Program-made: the position numbers and the translations under genes
The notes under the pieces: model-generated
Databases searched by the model: none
What the model saw: only the letters and a program-made list of their open reading frames with translations
What the model was told of the DNA's origin: nothing
Source of the DNA: GCA-2746795 sp963747345
GTDB taxonomy: Bacteria; Chloroflexota; Anaerolineae; Promineifilales; Promineifilaceae
DNA: 64,000 nucleotides
NCBI GenBank assembly: GCA_963747345.1
Contig: CAVVFA010000028.1
Coordinates: forward strand, 62,001-126,000
Direction: 5' to 3'
Shown here: in pieces, positions 9,872 through 18,059 of the stretch
Position numbering within the stretch: position 1 is the stretch's first letter
How the letters are laid out: each line of letters starts with the position of its first letter

Positions 9872-9943
9872 TAAACAGTTAACAGTGAACAGTAAACAGT
9901 CGAACGCTTACTGTACACTGTTCACTGATAACTGTTCACTAAT
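9872..9943. repeat. Inverted array of CAGTGAACAGT words
   Basis: Words like AACAGTTAACAGTGAACAGT are repeated and followed by reverse-complement words such as ACTGTTCACTGATAACTGTT, giving a potential long imperfect hairpin between the desulfurase gene and mnmA. The same word family appears inside mutS (37.3 kb) and at the end of lipB (45.2 kb). Confidence 0.8.
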
Positions 9944-9955
9944 AAAGAGGAACTC

Positions 9956-11071
9956 TTGACGCTAAACCTTCCTGAAACACTCAACCCCAACCGTGTCGTC
10001 GTGGCGATGAGCGGCGGCGTAGACAGCTCTGTCACGGCGGCGCTGCTGGTGGAACAAGGCTACGAAGTCGTGGGCATGATGATGCGGCTCTGGAGCGAAC
10101 CGAGCTGCGATGCCAGCGCCCCTGCCAACCGCTGCTGCACTCCCGACCAAATGGCAGACGCCGAGCGCGTCGCCGACCAACTTGGCATTCCGTTTTACGT
10201 GATTGATGTGCAAGACCATTTCCGTAATACGATTGTCCAGTTTTTCATCGACGAACACGCGCAGGGGCGCACGCCTAATCCGTGCATCGAATGCAATCGG
10301 CAAATCCGCTTCACCCATTTGCTCAATCAGGCACTGGCGCTGGATGCCAACTATCTGGCAACCGGCCATTATGCCCGTGTGCAGCACACCGCCGATGGCT
10401 ACCAATTGCTCAAAGGCTTAGACCCCGCCAAAGACCAGGCGTATGTGCTGCACATGCTCACGCAAGCGCATCTGGCGCATGTACTTTTTCCGGTCGGTGA
10501 ATACACCAAAACGGAAGTGCGCCAGTTGGCGCAAAAGTATAATCTGCCGGTGGCCTCCAAGTCGGAGAGCCAAGACCTGTGCTTCTTGGGTGACGGTGAC
10601 TATCGTCGTTTTTTGCGGGAATATGGTGAGAAAACGGCCGTTTCCGGCCCCATCCTCACTGCAGACGGCAAATCACTAGGAGAACATCAAGGGCTTCCTT
10701 CTTATACTATCGGTCAGCGGAAAGGGTTGGGTATTTCCACGCCGCAGCCCGTTTTTGTGCTGCGCAAAGACATTAAGCAGAATGCGCTCATCGTTGGCAC
10801 GCGGGAAGAGTTGGGGCAAACAGCCCTCATCGCTCGTGATGTGAGCTGGATTTCCGGTTCGCCCCCGCCCGCCGGACAAATTGTCGAAGCAAAAATCCGG
10901 TATAAAGCCCAAGCCATTCCCGCCACGATAGAAAAGATGGTAAACGGCCGTTTTCGAGTAAAATTCCAGGAATCCGTATTTGGCATCACCGCCGGGCAAG
11001 GTGCCGTCTTCTTTGAGGGCAACCAATGCCTTGGCGGCGGCATTATCGACGATTTTGAGGAGCACGCTTGA
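9956..11071 (+). CDS. mnmA: tRNA-specific 2-thiouridylase MnmA
   Basis: Thiolates U34 of Lys, Glu and Gln tRNAs using sulfur relayed from a cysteine desulfurase. The 371-residue protein has the PP-loop MSGGVDSS, the first catalytic Cys in NPCIECNRQIRF, GHYAR, and the second Cys in SESQDLCFLGDGDY, then the beta-barrel domain. Start is TTG at 9956 preceded by AGAGGA; no ATG fits the family start. Length is normal. Two exact palindrome copies encode K-T-A-V-S and V-N-G-R-F. The stop overlaps the TTG start of the next gene by four bases (TTGA). Confidence 0.95.
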   Translation: MTLNLPETLNPNRVVVAMSGGVDSSVTAALLVEQGYEVVGMMMRLWSEPSCDASAPANRCCTPDQMADAERVADQLGIPFYVIDVQDHFRNTIVQFFIDEHAQGRTPNPCIECNRQIRFTHLLNQALALDANYLATGHYARVQHTADGYQLLKGLDPAKDQAYVLHMLTQAHLAHVLFPVGEYTKTEVRQLAQKYNLPVASKSESQDLCFLGDGDYRRFLREYGEKTAVSGPILTADGKSLGEHQGLPSYTIGQRKGLGISTPQPVFVLRKDIKQNALIVGTREELGQTALIARDVSWISGSPPPAGQIVEAKIRYKAQAIPATIEKMVNGRFRVKFQESVFGITAGQGAVFFEGNQCLGGGIIDDFEEHA

Positions 11072-11337
11072 ACGGAACAGCAGCAGGATTTGTATTAGGC
11101 TTTTTATTGGCAACCGCCTATGGTGCAGGTTTTCACCTTATCATCGGGGGGCCAGCAAAGCGTATCATCATTTATGTCCTCGCATCCTGGCTAGGATTCG
11201 CCATAGGCCATTTCGTAGGCGATTTACTCAATATAGAATTCCTAAAACTAGGAGCGCTCCATCTACTCGCCGCCAGCCTTGGCTCCTGGCTGGCACTCAT
11301 TCTGAGTTGGTGGCTTTTTGCACAAGACGAATCCTAA
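11068..11337 (+). CDS. Small membrane protein, unknown function
   Basis: An 89-residue very hydrophobic protein with about three membrane helices (residues 5-22, 30-50, 62-85). Glycine-rich first helix. The TTG start overlaps the mnmA stop codon (TTGA), implying translational coupling. I recognise no family. Its position does not reveal a role in tRNA modification. Confidence 0.65.
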   Translation: MNGTAAGFVLGFLLATAYGAGFHLIIGGPAKRIIIYVLASWLGFAIGHFVGDLLNIEFLKLGALHLLAASLGSWLALILSWWLFAQDES

Positions 11338-11344
11338 TTTATCT

Positions 11345-11372
11345 TTGAACACAATTTTAATGGTGCTATACT
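11345..11372 (+). promoter_or_regulatory. Promoter TTGAAC-16-TATACT
   Basis: A -35 box TTGAAC (11345-11350), 16-base spacer and an extended -10 box TGCTATACT (-10 hexamer 11367-11372) lie 20 bases before the gene at 11392. Confidence 0.7.
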
Positions 11373-11391
11373 TAACCAGTAGGGGTAAATA

Positions 11392-11925
11392 ATGAGTATG
11401 CAGACACCTAATCAAACAGTTGAACAAGCAACACCTAAAGCGGCAGACGCTAATTTACCGCAAGCCTATTCCGATCCAACCACAACAACCACAGGCCAAA
11501 TCCCACCTTACCAACCACCACCAGAACAATTGGTTCCGACAAAATATGTGGTAATTGGGGTTGTTATTGCCGTTGTCATCTCCCTTGTTTCCATCGCCGG
11601 CATCATATACATGGCCGCAAACTATGCCCTTGAAATGGCAGCGTTGCGCGACATCATGATCATTGCCTTAGCCTTGGAATCTTGCATATTTGGCATCGCT
11701 ATTATGATATTGCTTGTCATGGTCATCCGGCTCGTCAATATGTTGGAATTTGAGATCAAGCCCATTTTAGAACGCACCAATGAAACAATCGGTATGGTAC
11801 GTGGCACGACGGTATTCATGGGCGATAACGTTGTCAAACCGCTGACCACAGCCAGCAGCTATGTAGCGGGTGTCCGTAAAGGGTTAAAAACCCTCTTCGG
11901 CAATCCAAAAAACAATTTGAAATAA
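11392..11925 (+). CDS. YtxG/DUF948-like membrane protein
   Basis: A 177-residue protein with a Pro/Thr/Gln-rich N-terminal tail (about residues 1-50), two membrane helices (about 53-75 and 86-110) and a C-terminal amphipathic region (EIKPILERTNETIGMVRG). The pairing with a YtxH protein directly downstream recalls the ytxG-ytxH stress operon of Bacillus, and the C-terminal helix resembles DUF948, but similarity is weak. Start follows AGGGG. Function unknown; a cell-envelope stress role is a guess. Confidence 0.55.
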   Translation: MSMQTPNQTVEQATPKAADANLPQAYSDPTTTTTGQIPPYQPPPEQLVPTKYVVIGVVIAVVISLVSIAGIIYMAANYALEMAALRDIMIIALALESCIFGIAIMILLVMVIRLVNMLEFEIKPILERTNETIGMVRGTTVFMGDNVVKPLTTASSYVAGVRKGLKTLFGNPKNNLK

Positions 11926-11972
11926 AAAGTCATTACCCAGCAGTGGTCGGTGTCCTCACCGAGCCACACGAC

Positions 11973-11990
11973 TGGTACAATTTAGGAGAC
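11973..11990 (+). promoter_or_regulatory. Extended -10 box and ribosome site before the YtxH gene
   Basis: TGGTACAAT (extended -10; hexamer 11976-11981) is followed directly by TAGGAGA, about 10 bases before the ATG at 11999. The -35 region is not recognisable. Confidence 0.45.
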
Positions 11991-11998
11991 ACAACCTT

Positions 11999-12337
11999 AT
12001 GAGTGAAAATAACAGTGATTTTGGTGCGTTTTTAGCAGGCTTTGTCATCGGCGGCTTAGTCGGGGCAGCGACAGCTTTGATTCTGGCTCCGCAATCTGGC
12101 GAACAAACACGAGGACAAATTTCCAGCAAAAGCGGTGAGCTGCGTGAAACTGGCGGACAACGAATACACGAGTATCGTGAACTATCCACAGAAAAAATGC
12201 ACACCTATCAAAGCAAAGCCGCCAATCTGATTCATCGGGATCAAGAAGAGAGTGACGCAGCCGAAGAACAAACCCACATCACTCTTGATGACGGCAGTGA
12301 TCAAATAGACAGTGAGGGCTCCTCAGACGCAACCTAA
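11999..12337 (+). CDS. YtxH domain protein
   Basis: A 112-residue protein with one N-terminal glycine/alanine-rich membrane segment (GFVIGGLVGAATALILAPQS, about residues 12-32), the signature of the YtxH family (PF12732), followed by a charged amphipathic region and an acidic tail. YtxH proteins are general-stress proteins of unknown mechanism, often next to a YtxG-like partner as here. TAGGAGA precedes the start. It sits upstream of the RelA/SpoT gene, separated by an intrinsic terminator. Confidence 0.85.
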   Translation: MSENNSDFGAFLAGFVIGGLVGAATALILAPQSGEQTRGQISSKSGELRETGGQRIHEYRELSTEKMHTYQSKAANLIHRDQEESDAAEEQTHITLDDGSDQIDSEGSSDAT

Positions 12338-12403
12338 TTTAACCAGGAAACGGCCGTTTGCCATCAGCTATCTTTGCAGAGATCTTTTTATCTCAAAGCG
12401 AGT

Positions 12404-12439
12404 ACAGGCGACTCTATCCTAGAGGACGCCTGTTTTTTT
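12404..12439 (+). terminator. Intrinsic terminator before the RelA/SpoT gene
   Basis: ACAGGCG (12404-12410) pairs with CGCCTGT (12427-12433), followed by a run of seven T. It ends only 10 bases before the next start codon, so it could terminate the upstream operon or act as an attenuator. Confidence 0.75.
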
Positions 12440-12448
12440 GTGTGAACA

Positions 12449-14674
12449 ATGACCAAGACCTCCCAATTATCTCTGGCCGAATTTCTCGATAACCTGCCCG
12501 ACGGGCCACAAAGCAAAACAGCCGAAAAAATCAAAGCAGCACACCAATTCGCGCTAGAAGCACATGGCAAGACATGCCGGGAATCGGGAGAGTTATTTGT
12601 TGAGCATGACCTAAGCGTCGCCCACATATTATTAAGCCTGGGTGTAGATGCCGCCACCCTCGTTGCCGGCGTTCTCCACGACACCCTCTATCCCCACTCC
12701 AACAAAACCGAAGCCGACATCCTGACCACCTTTGGTAAAGAAGTGGGCACCTTAGTTGTCGGTCTCAACAACCTCTACGCCTACACAGAAGAAAGCGCCT
12801 ACCAACAACACCGTCAAGATGAAACCCTGGAAGCTATTCGCCGCGCCATGCTCTCCATCATTGAAGGAGACATCCGTATCATTTTGCTGCGCATGGCCGA
12901 CTGCTTGCAAGACCTACGCCAAGCCCACGCACTGAACCCGGAAGCACAATACGAAGTCGCCTACGAAGCGATGAAAATCTACGCTCCCCTGGCGAATCGG
13001 CTCGGTGTGTGGCAGCTCAAATGGGAACTAGAAGACCTTGCTTTCCGCTATCTGCAACCAGAAGCTTACAAAGACATCGCCAGCAAACTAGATGAACAAC
13101 GCGCCATCCGTGCCGAACGCATAGAGCGGGCAATGGCTCGTTTACAAGCGAAAATCAAAGAAATCGGCATCAACGGAGAAGTAACCGGTCGGCCTAAACA
13201 CATCTACTCCATCTATAAAAAAATGGAGCGGAAAAATCTCGACTTCGACCAAATATTTGACGTCCATGCGATACGAGTCATCGTCGAACCGGGAAACCGC
13301 GAAGCATACGCTCTGAAAAACAACAAAGAGAAAGATGACGAAGACCGATTCCTTTGCTATCAAGTCTTAGGCGCGGTTCACAGCATTTGGCAGCCCATTC
13401 CCAAAGAGTTCGACGACTATATCGCGTCACCTAAGCCCAACGGCTACAAATCCCTGCACACGGCCGTTATCGACCAAGATTCCGGCCAAACCCTGGAAGT
13501 ACAAATCCGCACCTTACGTATGCACGAGGAAGCAGAAAAAGGGATTGCCGCCCATTGGGCGTATAAAGAAAACGGAGCCAAAGTCTCCTCCTCCGCCCAA
13601 CGTCGCATCCAAAACCTGCGTGAAGTCCTGGCAGCCATGCGCGACAGCGGCGAAGCTGACAACAACGACAACATCTTCGAAAATGAAGTCATGGCAGAAC
13701 GCATTTACGTCTTCACCCCAAGAGGCGACGTCATTGATTTGCCCAAAGGAGCCACCGCCATCGACTTTGCCTACCAAGTTCACACCCAAGTCGGCCATCG
13801 CTGCCGAGGCGCACGGGTAGATGGCAAGATGTCCACCCTGGATTACAAGCTTAAATCTGGGCAGCGTGTCGAGATTCTCACTTCAAAACGTGGCGGTCCC
13901 AGCCGAGATTGGATGAATGCCAGTCTAGGCTACACCGGCAGCGCTCGCACCCGCAGCAAAATCCGCACCTGGTTCCGCGCCCAAGAACGGGAACAAAACA
14001 TCACCCAAGGCCGCGAAGTCGTCGAACGAGAATTAAGACGACTTGGCTTGAGCGACATCTATACCGTTCCAGAAATCGCCGAGGCGCTCCGGTACGAGGA
14101 TGTGGATGAATTTCTGGCAAAAATCGGCTTTGGCGACATCCAAAGCAACCAGATCAGTGGAGCCATCGCCCTGCTCAAACAAAGCCTGCAAGAAGATGAC
14201 GAGCTGCGCCCCTTATTGCAATCACAACCCAAACCAAAAGGGCTAACCGTACGCGGACTCAGCGGTCTCTACACGAAGATGGCTGGCTGTTGCAACCCTG
14301 TTCCCCCAGAACCCATCGTCGGCTATATCACACGCGGCCAGGGTGTGACCATCCATAGTCAAGAATGTGCCCAGGTTAAAGCCATGACCGAAACAGAACG
14401 TCTTATCGATGTCGATTGGGGTGCAGAAGAAGAGGCTTTCCCCATTCCCATCATCGTTAAAGCGTACCGTCGGCCAGGCCTGGTCGATGAAATGGCGTCT
14501 ATTCTGCGGGGGCGGCAAATCGCCACGTCCAAAACAAAAACAATGACCAACGGAAGCATCAGCACAGTTTATCTGGAAGTGCAGGTAACGAGCCTGCAAG
14601 ATCTCAACTGGCTGTTGCAAAAGTTTGAAAATCTACCCAATGTCATTGAAGTCCACCGTCAGCGTTGGACCTAA
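12449..14674 (+). CDS. RelA/SpoT family (p)ppGpp synthetase with degenerate hydrolase site
   Basis: A 741-residue long RSH protein of the stringent response: HD domain (about 50-200), synthetase domain (GRPKHIYSIYKKMERK; YIASPKPNGYKSLHTAVI; catalytic Glu in LEVQIRTLRMHEEAEKGIAAHW), TGS domain (VFTPRGDVIDLPKGATAIDFAY) and a C-terminal ACT domain. The HD pair is present (H77, D78) and H53 too, but the hydrolase Glu-Asp of the HDxxED motif is Tyr-Pro and the Asn of the later LADxxxN segment is Asp. Synthetase residues look intact. This suggests a synthetase-only, RelA-like enzyme; hydrolysis must then come from another protein. No ribosome site is evident upstream. Confidence 0.9.
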   Translation: MTKTSQLSLAEFLDNLPDGPQSKTAEKIKAAHQFALEAHGKTCRESGELFVEHDLSVAHILLSLGVDAATLVAGVLHDTLYPHSNKTEADILTTFGKEVGTLVVGLNNLYAYTEESAYQQHRQDETLEAIRRAMLSIIEGDIRIILLRMADCLQDLRQAHALNPEAQYEVAYEAMKIYAPLANRLGVWQLKWELEDLAFRYLQPEAYKDIASKLDEQRAIRAERIERAMARLQAKIKEIGINGEVTGRPKHIYSIYKKMERKNLDFDQIFDVHAIRVIVEPGNREAYALKNNKEKDDEDRFLCYQVLGAVHSIWQPIPKEFDDYIASPKPNGYKSLHTAVIDQDSGQTLEVQIRTLRMHEEAEKGIAAHWAYKENGAKVSSSAQRRIQNLREVLAAMRDSGEADNNDNIFENEVMAERIYVFTPRGDVIDLPKGATAIDFAYQVHTQVGHRCRGARVDGKMSTLDYKLKSGQRVEILTSKRGGPSRDWMNASLGYTGSARTRSKIRTWFRAQEREQNITQGREVVERELRRLGLSDIYTVPEIAEALRYEDVDEFLAKIGFGDIQSNQISGAIALLKQSLQEDDELRPLLQSQPKPKGLTVRGLSGLYTKMAGCCNPVPPEPIVGYITRGQGVTIHSQECAQVKAMTETERLIDVDWGAEEEAFPIPIIVKAYRRPGLVDEMASILRGRQIATSKTKTMTNGSISTVYLEVQVTSLQDLNWLLQKFENLPNVIEVHRQRWT

Positions 14675-14738
14675 GATCACGTCTAATCACACAAAACCAT
14701 CACAACTTAACACAATAATGCTTTTCGCAAAATCACAG

Positions 14739-14788
14739 TGACAAATGTCATAAATATCTGGTGGCAAATGTCACTAATGTATGATAAT
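14739..14788 (+). promoter_or_regulatory. Likely Rrf2 operator and promoter
   Basis: TGACAAATGTCA (14739-14750, inverted arms TGACA/TGTCA) and a related GTGGCAAATGTCAC (14761-14774) lie one after the other, followed by a TATGATAAT -10-like segment at 14780-14788. Two similar half-palindromes beside a -10 box ahead of a regulator gene point to autoregulation. Confidence 0.5.
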
Positions 14789-14844
14789 TGAGTGGATTAT
14801 AGTTATAACATTCTTAATGTTGAGTAAATAGGTCAACAATAAAA

Positions 14845-15315
14845 ATGTTTCAAATAAGTCGTCGGGCAGATTATGCGATTCGGATTATGTTAGAGCTTGG
14901 TCTCCAGGCAGGTCACTGGATGCCGGCGCGCCAAATCTCACGACGAACGAATGTACCGAAGGCATTCCTTCACAAAATTACAGCAGATTTAGTTAAAGCG
15001 AATCTGATTCAAACGCAGGCGGGACCAAGCGGCGGGTTGCAACTAAACCATCCTATTACACAAATTAATTTACACCATATTTTAGAAGCGGTAGAAGGCC
15101 CAATCTGCTTGAATACTTGTTTGATTCGTCCCCAGGAATGTGAGCGGGATGCCATTTGTCCGGCACATGGCTTTTGGGGCAGATTGCAAACCAGTGTGGT
15201 GCAACAATTGCAAGCGGCGACTTTGGCTGAACTAATTGATGAAGCCAATGATTTAAGAACCAATCCACGTCAGCGCAATGAGGTTCCTTATTTACCTGAG
15301 TTCGGAATTAAATGA
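14845..15315 (+). CDS. Rrf2 family transcription regulator, 3' end altered by IS982
   Basis: A 156-residue Rrf2 regulator: winged helix (ISRRADYAIRIMLELGLQAG, then a recognition helix around KAFLHKITADLVKANLI) and the Rrf2 wing AGPSGGLQL. Cysteines at CLNTC and further C residues near QEC and AIC could bind an iron-sulfur cluster as in IscR/NsrR, making it a redox, NO or iron sensor. The coding frame runs into the left end of an IS982 element, so the last 7-8 residues are IS-encoded. Removing the IS and one target duplicate restores a longer tail (PYLINRSDIDVAQPAIL). The respiratory genes downstream are the probable targets, by position only. Confidence 0.85.
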   Translation: MFQISRRADYAIRIMLELGLQAGHWMPARQISRRTNVPKAFLHKITADLVKANLIQTQAGPSGGLQLNHPITQINLHHILEAVEGPICLNTCLIRPQECERDAICPAHGFWGRLQTSVVQQLQAATLAELIDEANDLRTNPRQRNEVPYLPEFGIK

Positions 15316-16286
15316 TCGCAGGTAATGTACTTCGCTCTTTCTCTGACAAGTTCAAGGAAGGCTTCTTCTCTTGATGGGTGTAAGCAATTAAACCCGCAAT
15401 CAAATTGACCGCAAAGTTAGTTACACTACGATGGCGTGTGTGTAGAATTTGCGAAATATTTTTGAGCTGGTCATTGATTGTCTCGATTATGGAGCGCTTG
15501 CGAGACAGCACCTTATCCTCCAGTGGCAGCAGTTTGTTTTTCATGTTTTTACGAATGGGTGTGATTAACTGTACGTCTTGAGCATACAATTGTTCAAATA
15601 ATTGCTGGGACAGGTAACCTTTGTCGCCAAACAATTTCCCAAAAAGCTCCTGCGCCAATTGCGGTACTGGGTTTCGAGTCATCAACATTGCCTGGGGTGA
15701 GGCAAAAACTGAGGATTTCACCATATTCATTGACGACCAAATGTAATTTAAAGCCATAAAACCAGCCCATTGAACTTTTGCCACGAGCCGCTAACCCTTT
15801 AAACACTTTGTTTCGCTGTATACGTTTGTTGTGACAAACTGGCAAACGTGTGGAATCGATAAAAGAAATTCCTGTACAGTTGCCCATTCGGAAACACATA
15901 TAAAGACAAAGAAATGGTAAAGTTGCTGGCATCAATTCCACAAAACGAGTGTAACTCACTAAACCAGGAAATTCGGGACGAAGATGTTTACGCACTTCAC
16001 TATTATAGTAGTGCTTGAACGACCGATAATGGGACATATGAAACCAGATAATGATGGTCATCACTTCGCTAAGGAACAGCTTAGACTGGGGGCCCGTTTT
16101 TTAGCGGGTTGAGGTAACGCTTGTTGCGCAACCCATTTTTCAGCAGCAAGACAAAAATCATCGACATCGCAAAATAATTCATCTAAACTCATGATTGGTA
16201 TCTCCTTACATATTGGTGATTTTTCGCAAAACAATTTTACCAATATTGGAGATACCAGCGTTATTCAAAAAACTCCGAACTCAGGT
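15294..16286 (-). mobile_element. IS982 family insertion sequence
   Basis: A 993-bp element bounded by inverted repeats ACCTGAGTTCGGA (15294-15306) and TCCGAACTCAGGT (16274-16286), with a 5-bp target duplication TATTT on both sides (15289-15293 and 16287-16291). Carries one transposase gene on minus. It landed in the 3' end of the Rrf2 gene and between it and the sco genes. It contains no copy of AACGGCCGTT, consistent with arrival from elsewhere. Confidence 0.9.
15308..16192 (-). CDS. IS982 transposase (two frame breaks)
   Basis: DDE transposase. The ATG at 16190-16192 follows AAGGAGA. Family landmarks are SFIDSTRLPVCHNKRIQ (first Asp), the GWFYGFKLHLVVNEYGEILSF segment (second Asp follows in GNVDDSKP or nearby), GDKGYLSQQLFEQL and KRSIIETINDQLKNI (Glu). 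Frame is lost near 16071 (one base short) and near 15668 (one base extra); corrected length is about 294 residues. Either an inactive copy or another case of the indel errors seen across the window. IS982 does not normally use programmed frameshifting. Confidence 0.85.
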
Positions 16287-16357
16287 TATTTGATCAATCG
16301 CTCAGATATTGATGTGGCACAACCGGCTATATTGTAGCAATCATCGAGAGGGAGATT

Positions 16358-17062
16358 TTGACGACGACAGCACAGAAGAGAAAACGGCCGTTTTTCCCCC
16401 AAATAGCTCTTGTCTGGCGCATCACCTTCGGTATCTTGCTTGTCATTACCATCCTGCTCGGTGGCTTTACCACCATCAAACCCGTCGTGGTGTTACCCCG
16501 AATTGGTCTCGCGCCCGGGTTCAACTTAGTTGAGCAGACGGGTGAGAAGTTTACCAATGAACATGTGCGGGGCGGCATTGCTCTTTACAATTTCACCTAT
16601 ACCGATTGCGCGGGTGATTGCCCGCAAACCAGCCTGTTGATGGCTGAGGTGCAAGAGCGGGTGCAAGCGTTGGAAACAAAAGGTATTCCTGTCCATCTGG
16701 TGACGATGAGCATCAATCCAGAGGTCGATACTGTGGAGAAAATGGCGGCCTATGCCGCGCAGTTCGACGCGAATCCCGATTTTTGGCATTTTGTGACAGG
16801 CTCGCCCGTCCAGCTTAAATCGGTGATCGGCGGCGGCTTTAGCACCTACTACAACCAAAAGGGTAGTGGCCTTGTGTTTGACCCAGCGTTTATGCTGGTG
16901 GATGGCAGTGGGGTATTGCGGGCTGAATACAGAACGGCCGTTCCCGACACAGACATCATCCTGCGAGACATCGCTTTACTTATAGAAGAAGCGCATAACA
17001 GCACCGGTCCGCAGAAGTTGGCTTATGAAGCCGCCCATCTATTTTTGTGTTATCCAGACTAG
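16358..17062 (+). CDS. SCO1/SenC family copper chaperone, copy 1
   Basis: Membrane-anchored thioredoxin-fold protein that delivers copper to the CuA site of cytochrome oxidase. The 234-residue product has an N-terminal membrane helix (about 20-42) and the copper motif TDCAGDCPQ (CxxxC). Start is TTG with GAGAGGGAG upstream. Compared with copy 2 the segment around the usual His ligand is less clear and the C terminus is extended. Opens the respiratory gene block; copy 2 follows 12 bases later. Contains exact palindrome copies at its N terminus (K-R-P-F) and near residue 190 (R-T-A-V-P). Confidence 0.85.
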   Translation: MTTTAQKRKRPFFPQIALVWRITFGILLVITILLGGFTTIKPVVVLPRIGLAPGFNLVEQTGEKFTNEHVRGGIALYNFTYTDCAGDCPQTSLLMAEVQERVQALETKGIPVHLVTMSINPEVDTVEKMAAYAAQFDANPDFWHFVTGSPVQLKSVIGGGFSTYYNQKGSGLVFDPAFMLVDGSGVLRAEYRTAVPDTDIILRDIALLIEEAHNSTGPQKLAYEAAHLFLCYPD

Positions 17063-17074
17063 CAAAACGAGACC

Positions 17075-17722
17075 ATGACGACGATTTCAGAAGAAGCAGA
17101 CACAACTAAAAAGGGGAAACGGCCGTTACGCACCATCTTATTAGTCGGCGGCGGATTGGTTATGGGCATGGGGTTGGGCTGGTTGTTACTTAGTTGGCTT
17201 AGGCCGCCCAGCTATAACGGCCAGGAAATCGATTCCCCCAACCCGGTTACCAATTTCACCCTCACGGGACCAGGTGGCGAATCGGTGAGCCTGGTTGATT
17301 TTCGGGACAAAGTTGTCATGCTTTATTTTGGCTACACCTTCTGCCCAGATGTTTGTCCCGCGACCATGGTTGAATTGAGAACGGCCGTTCAGGCATTAGG
17401 CAGCAAAGCCGACGACGTACAAGTAATCATGGTATCACTCGATCCAGAACGTGACACCCCGGAAGTCTTGGAAAAATACGTCACCCACTTCAACCCGTCT
17501 TTCATCGGGCTAACAGGCACAGAAGATGAAGTGATTGCTGCCAGCGCCCCACTGGGCATTTTCTACGAAAAAGAAGAAGGCAGTGCCGCCTCAGGCTATC
17601 TCGTCAACCACACAGCAACGGTAATGGTGCTAGACAAACGGGGTCACTTACGCCTGCTCTACCCCTTCGGCACATCTGGCGAAGATATGGCAGAAGATTT
17701 ACGTCATTTAGTCAGAGAATAA
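17075..17722 (+). CDS. SCO1/SenC family copper chaperone, copy 2
   Basis: A 215-residue Sco protein with membrane anchor (about 20-42), copper-binding FCPDVCPATM (CxxxC) in the YFGYTFCPDVC context, and the distal His in YLVNHTATVMVLD. All residues needed for copper transfer to oxidase subunit II are present, so this copy is the likelier CuA-loading protein. Two exact palindrome copies encode K-R-P-L and R-T-A-V-Q. The CuA subunit gene lies about 340 bases downstream. Confidence 0.9.
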   Translation: MTTISEEADTTKKGKRPLRTILLVGGGLVMGMGLGWLLLSWLRPPSYNGQEIDSPNPVTNFTLTGPGGESVSLVDFRDKVVMLYFGYTFCPDVCPATMVELRTAVQALGSKADDVQVIMVSLDPERDTPEVLEKYVTHFNPSFIGLTGTEDEVIAASAPLGIFYEKEEGSAASGYLVNHTATVMVLDKRGHLRLLYPFGTSGEDMAEDLRHLVRE

Positions 17723-17746
17723 TGTACTTTTTTGATTTATTCAAAA

Positions 17747-17845
17747 CCAGCGGCGGCTGAGCCTGTCGAAGCCAAAGCGGTGTATTAGCCAAGAACACCT
17801 TTGCCTACGACAAGCGGTTTTTGAGCTTGCCGAAAGGCTCAGGCG
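17747..17845. repeat. CTGTCGAAG repeat with inverted partner
   Basis: GGCTGAGCCTGTCGAAGCC near 17755 and GCTTGCCGAAAGGCTCAGGC near 17827 form an inverted pair around about 50 bases. Same family as the in-gene repeats at 7.39-7.44 kb. Confidence 0.7.
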
Positions 17846-17927
17846 CGGCTCGTTTCTGCAAATTATTTTTTATTACAGTGTATATACGAATTTAGTCGTT
17901 TTTGTTTAGTAAAAAGGAGGTTTTTTG

Positions 17928-18059
17928 ATGGATGATGATAAGAAGAAATACAAGGTACCATCAGGAACGATAGCCATTTTAGCTATCTATATTGTGCTGA
18001 TCATTTTGTTGTGGGGAACAGCCTATCTAACGCTGTTGTCCCGAGGAGTGACAGGATAA
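17928..18059 (+). CDS. ba3-type cytochrome c oxidase subunit IIa
   Basis: A 43-residue protein with a charged start (MDDDKKKYKVPSG) and a single membrane helix, directly before the subunit II gene and overlapping its start (TAATG). This matches the small helix subunit IIa of ba3 oxidases, which replaces the missing first helix of subunit II. AAAAAGGAGG precedes the ATG by 8 bases. Assignment rests on size, topology and position. Confidence 0.75.
   Translation: MDDDKKKYKVPSGTIAILAIYIVLIILLWGTAYLTLLSRGVTG

Noticed and set aside
9872..9943. Possible CRISPR array from repeated 10-11 base words
   Set aside because: Words are too short and degenerate, there are no unique spacers of constant length and no cas genes.
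15594..15790. Programmed frameshift producing IS982 transposase
   Set aside because: IS982 elements use a single frame; the break needs one extra base removed and resembles the other indels.
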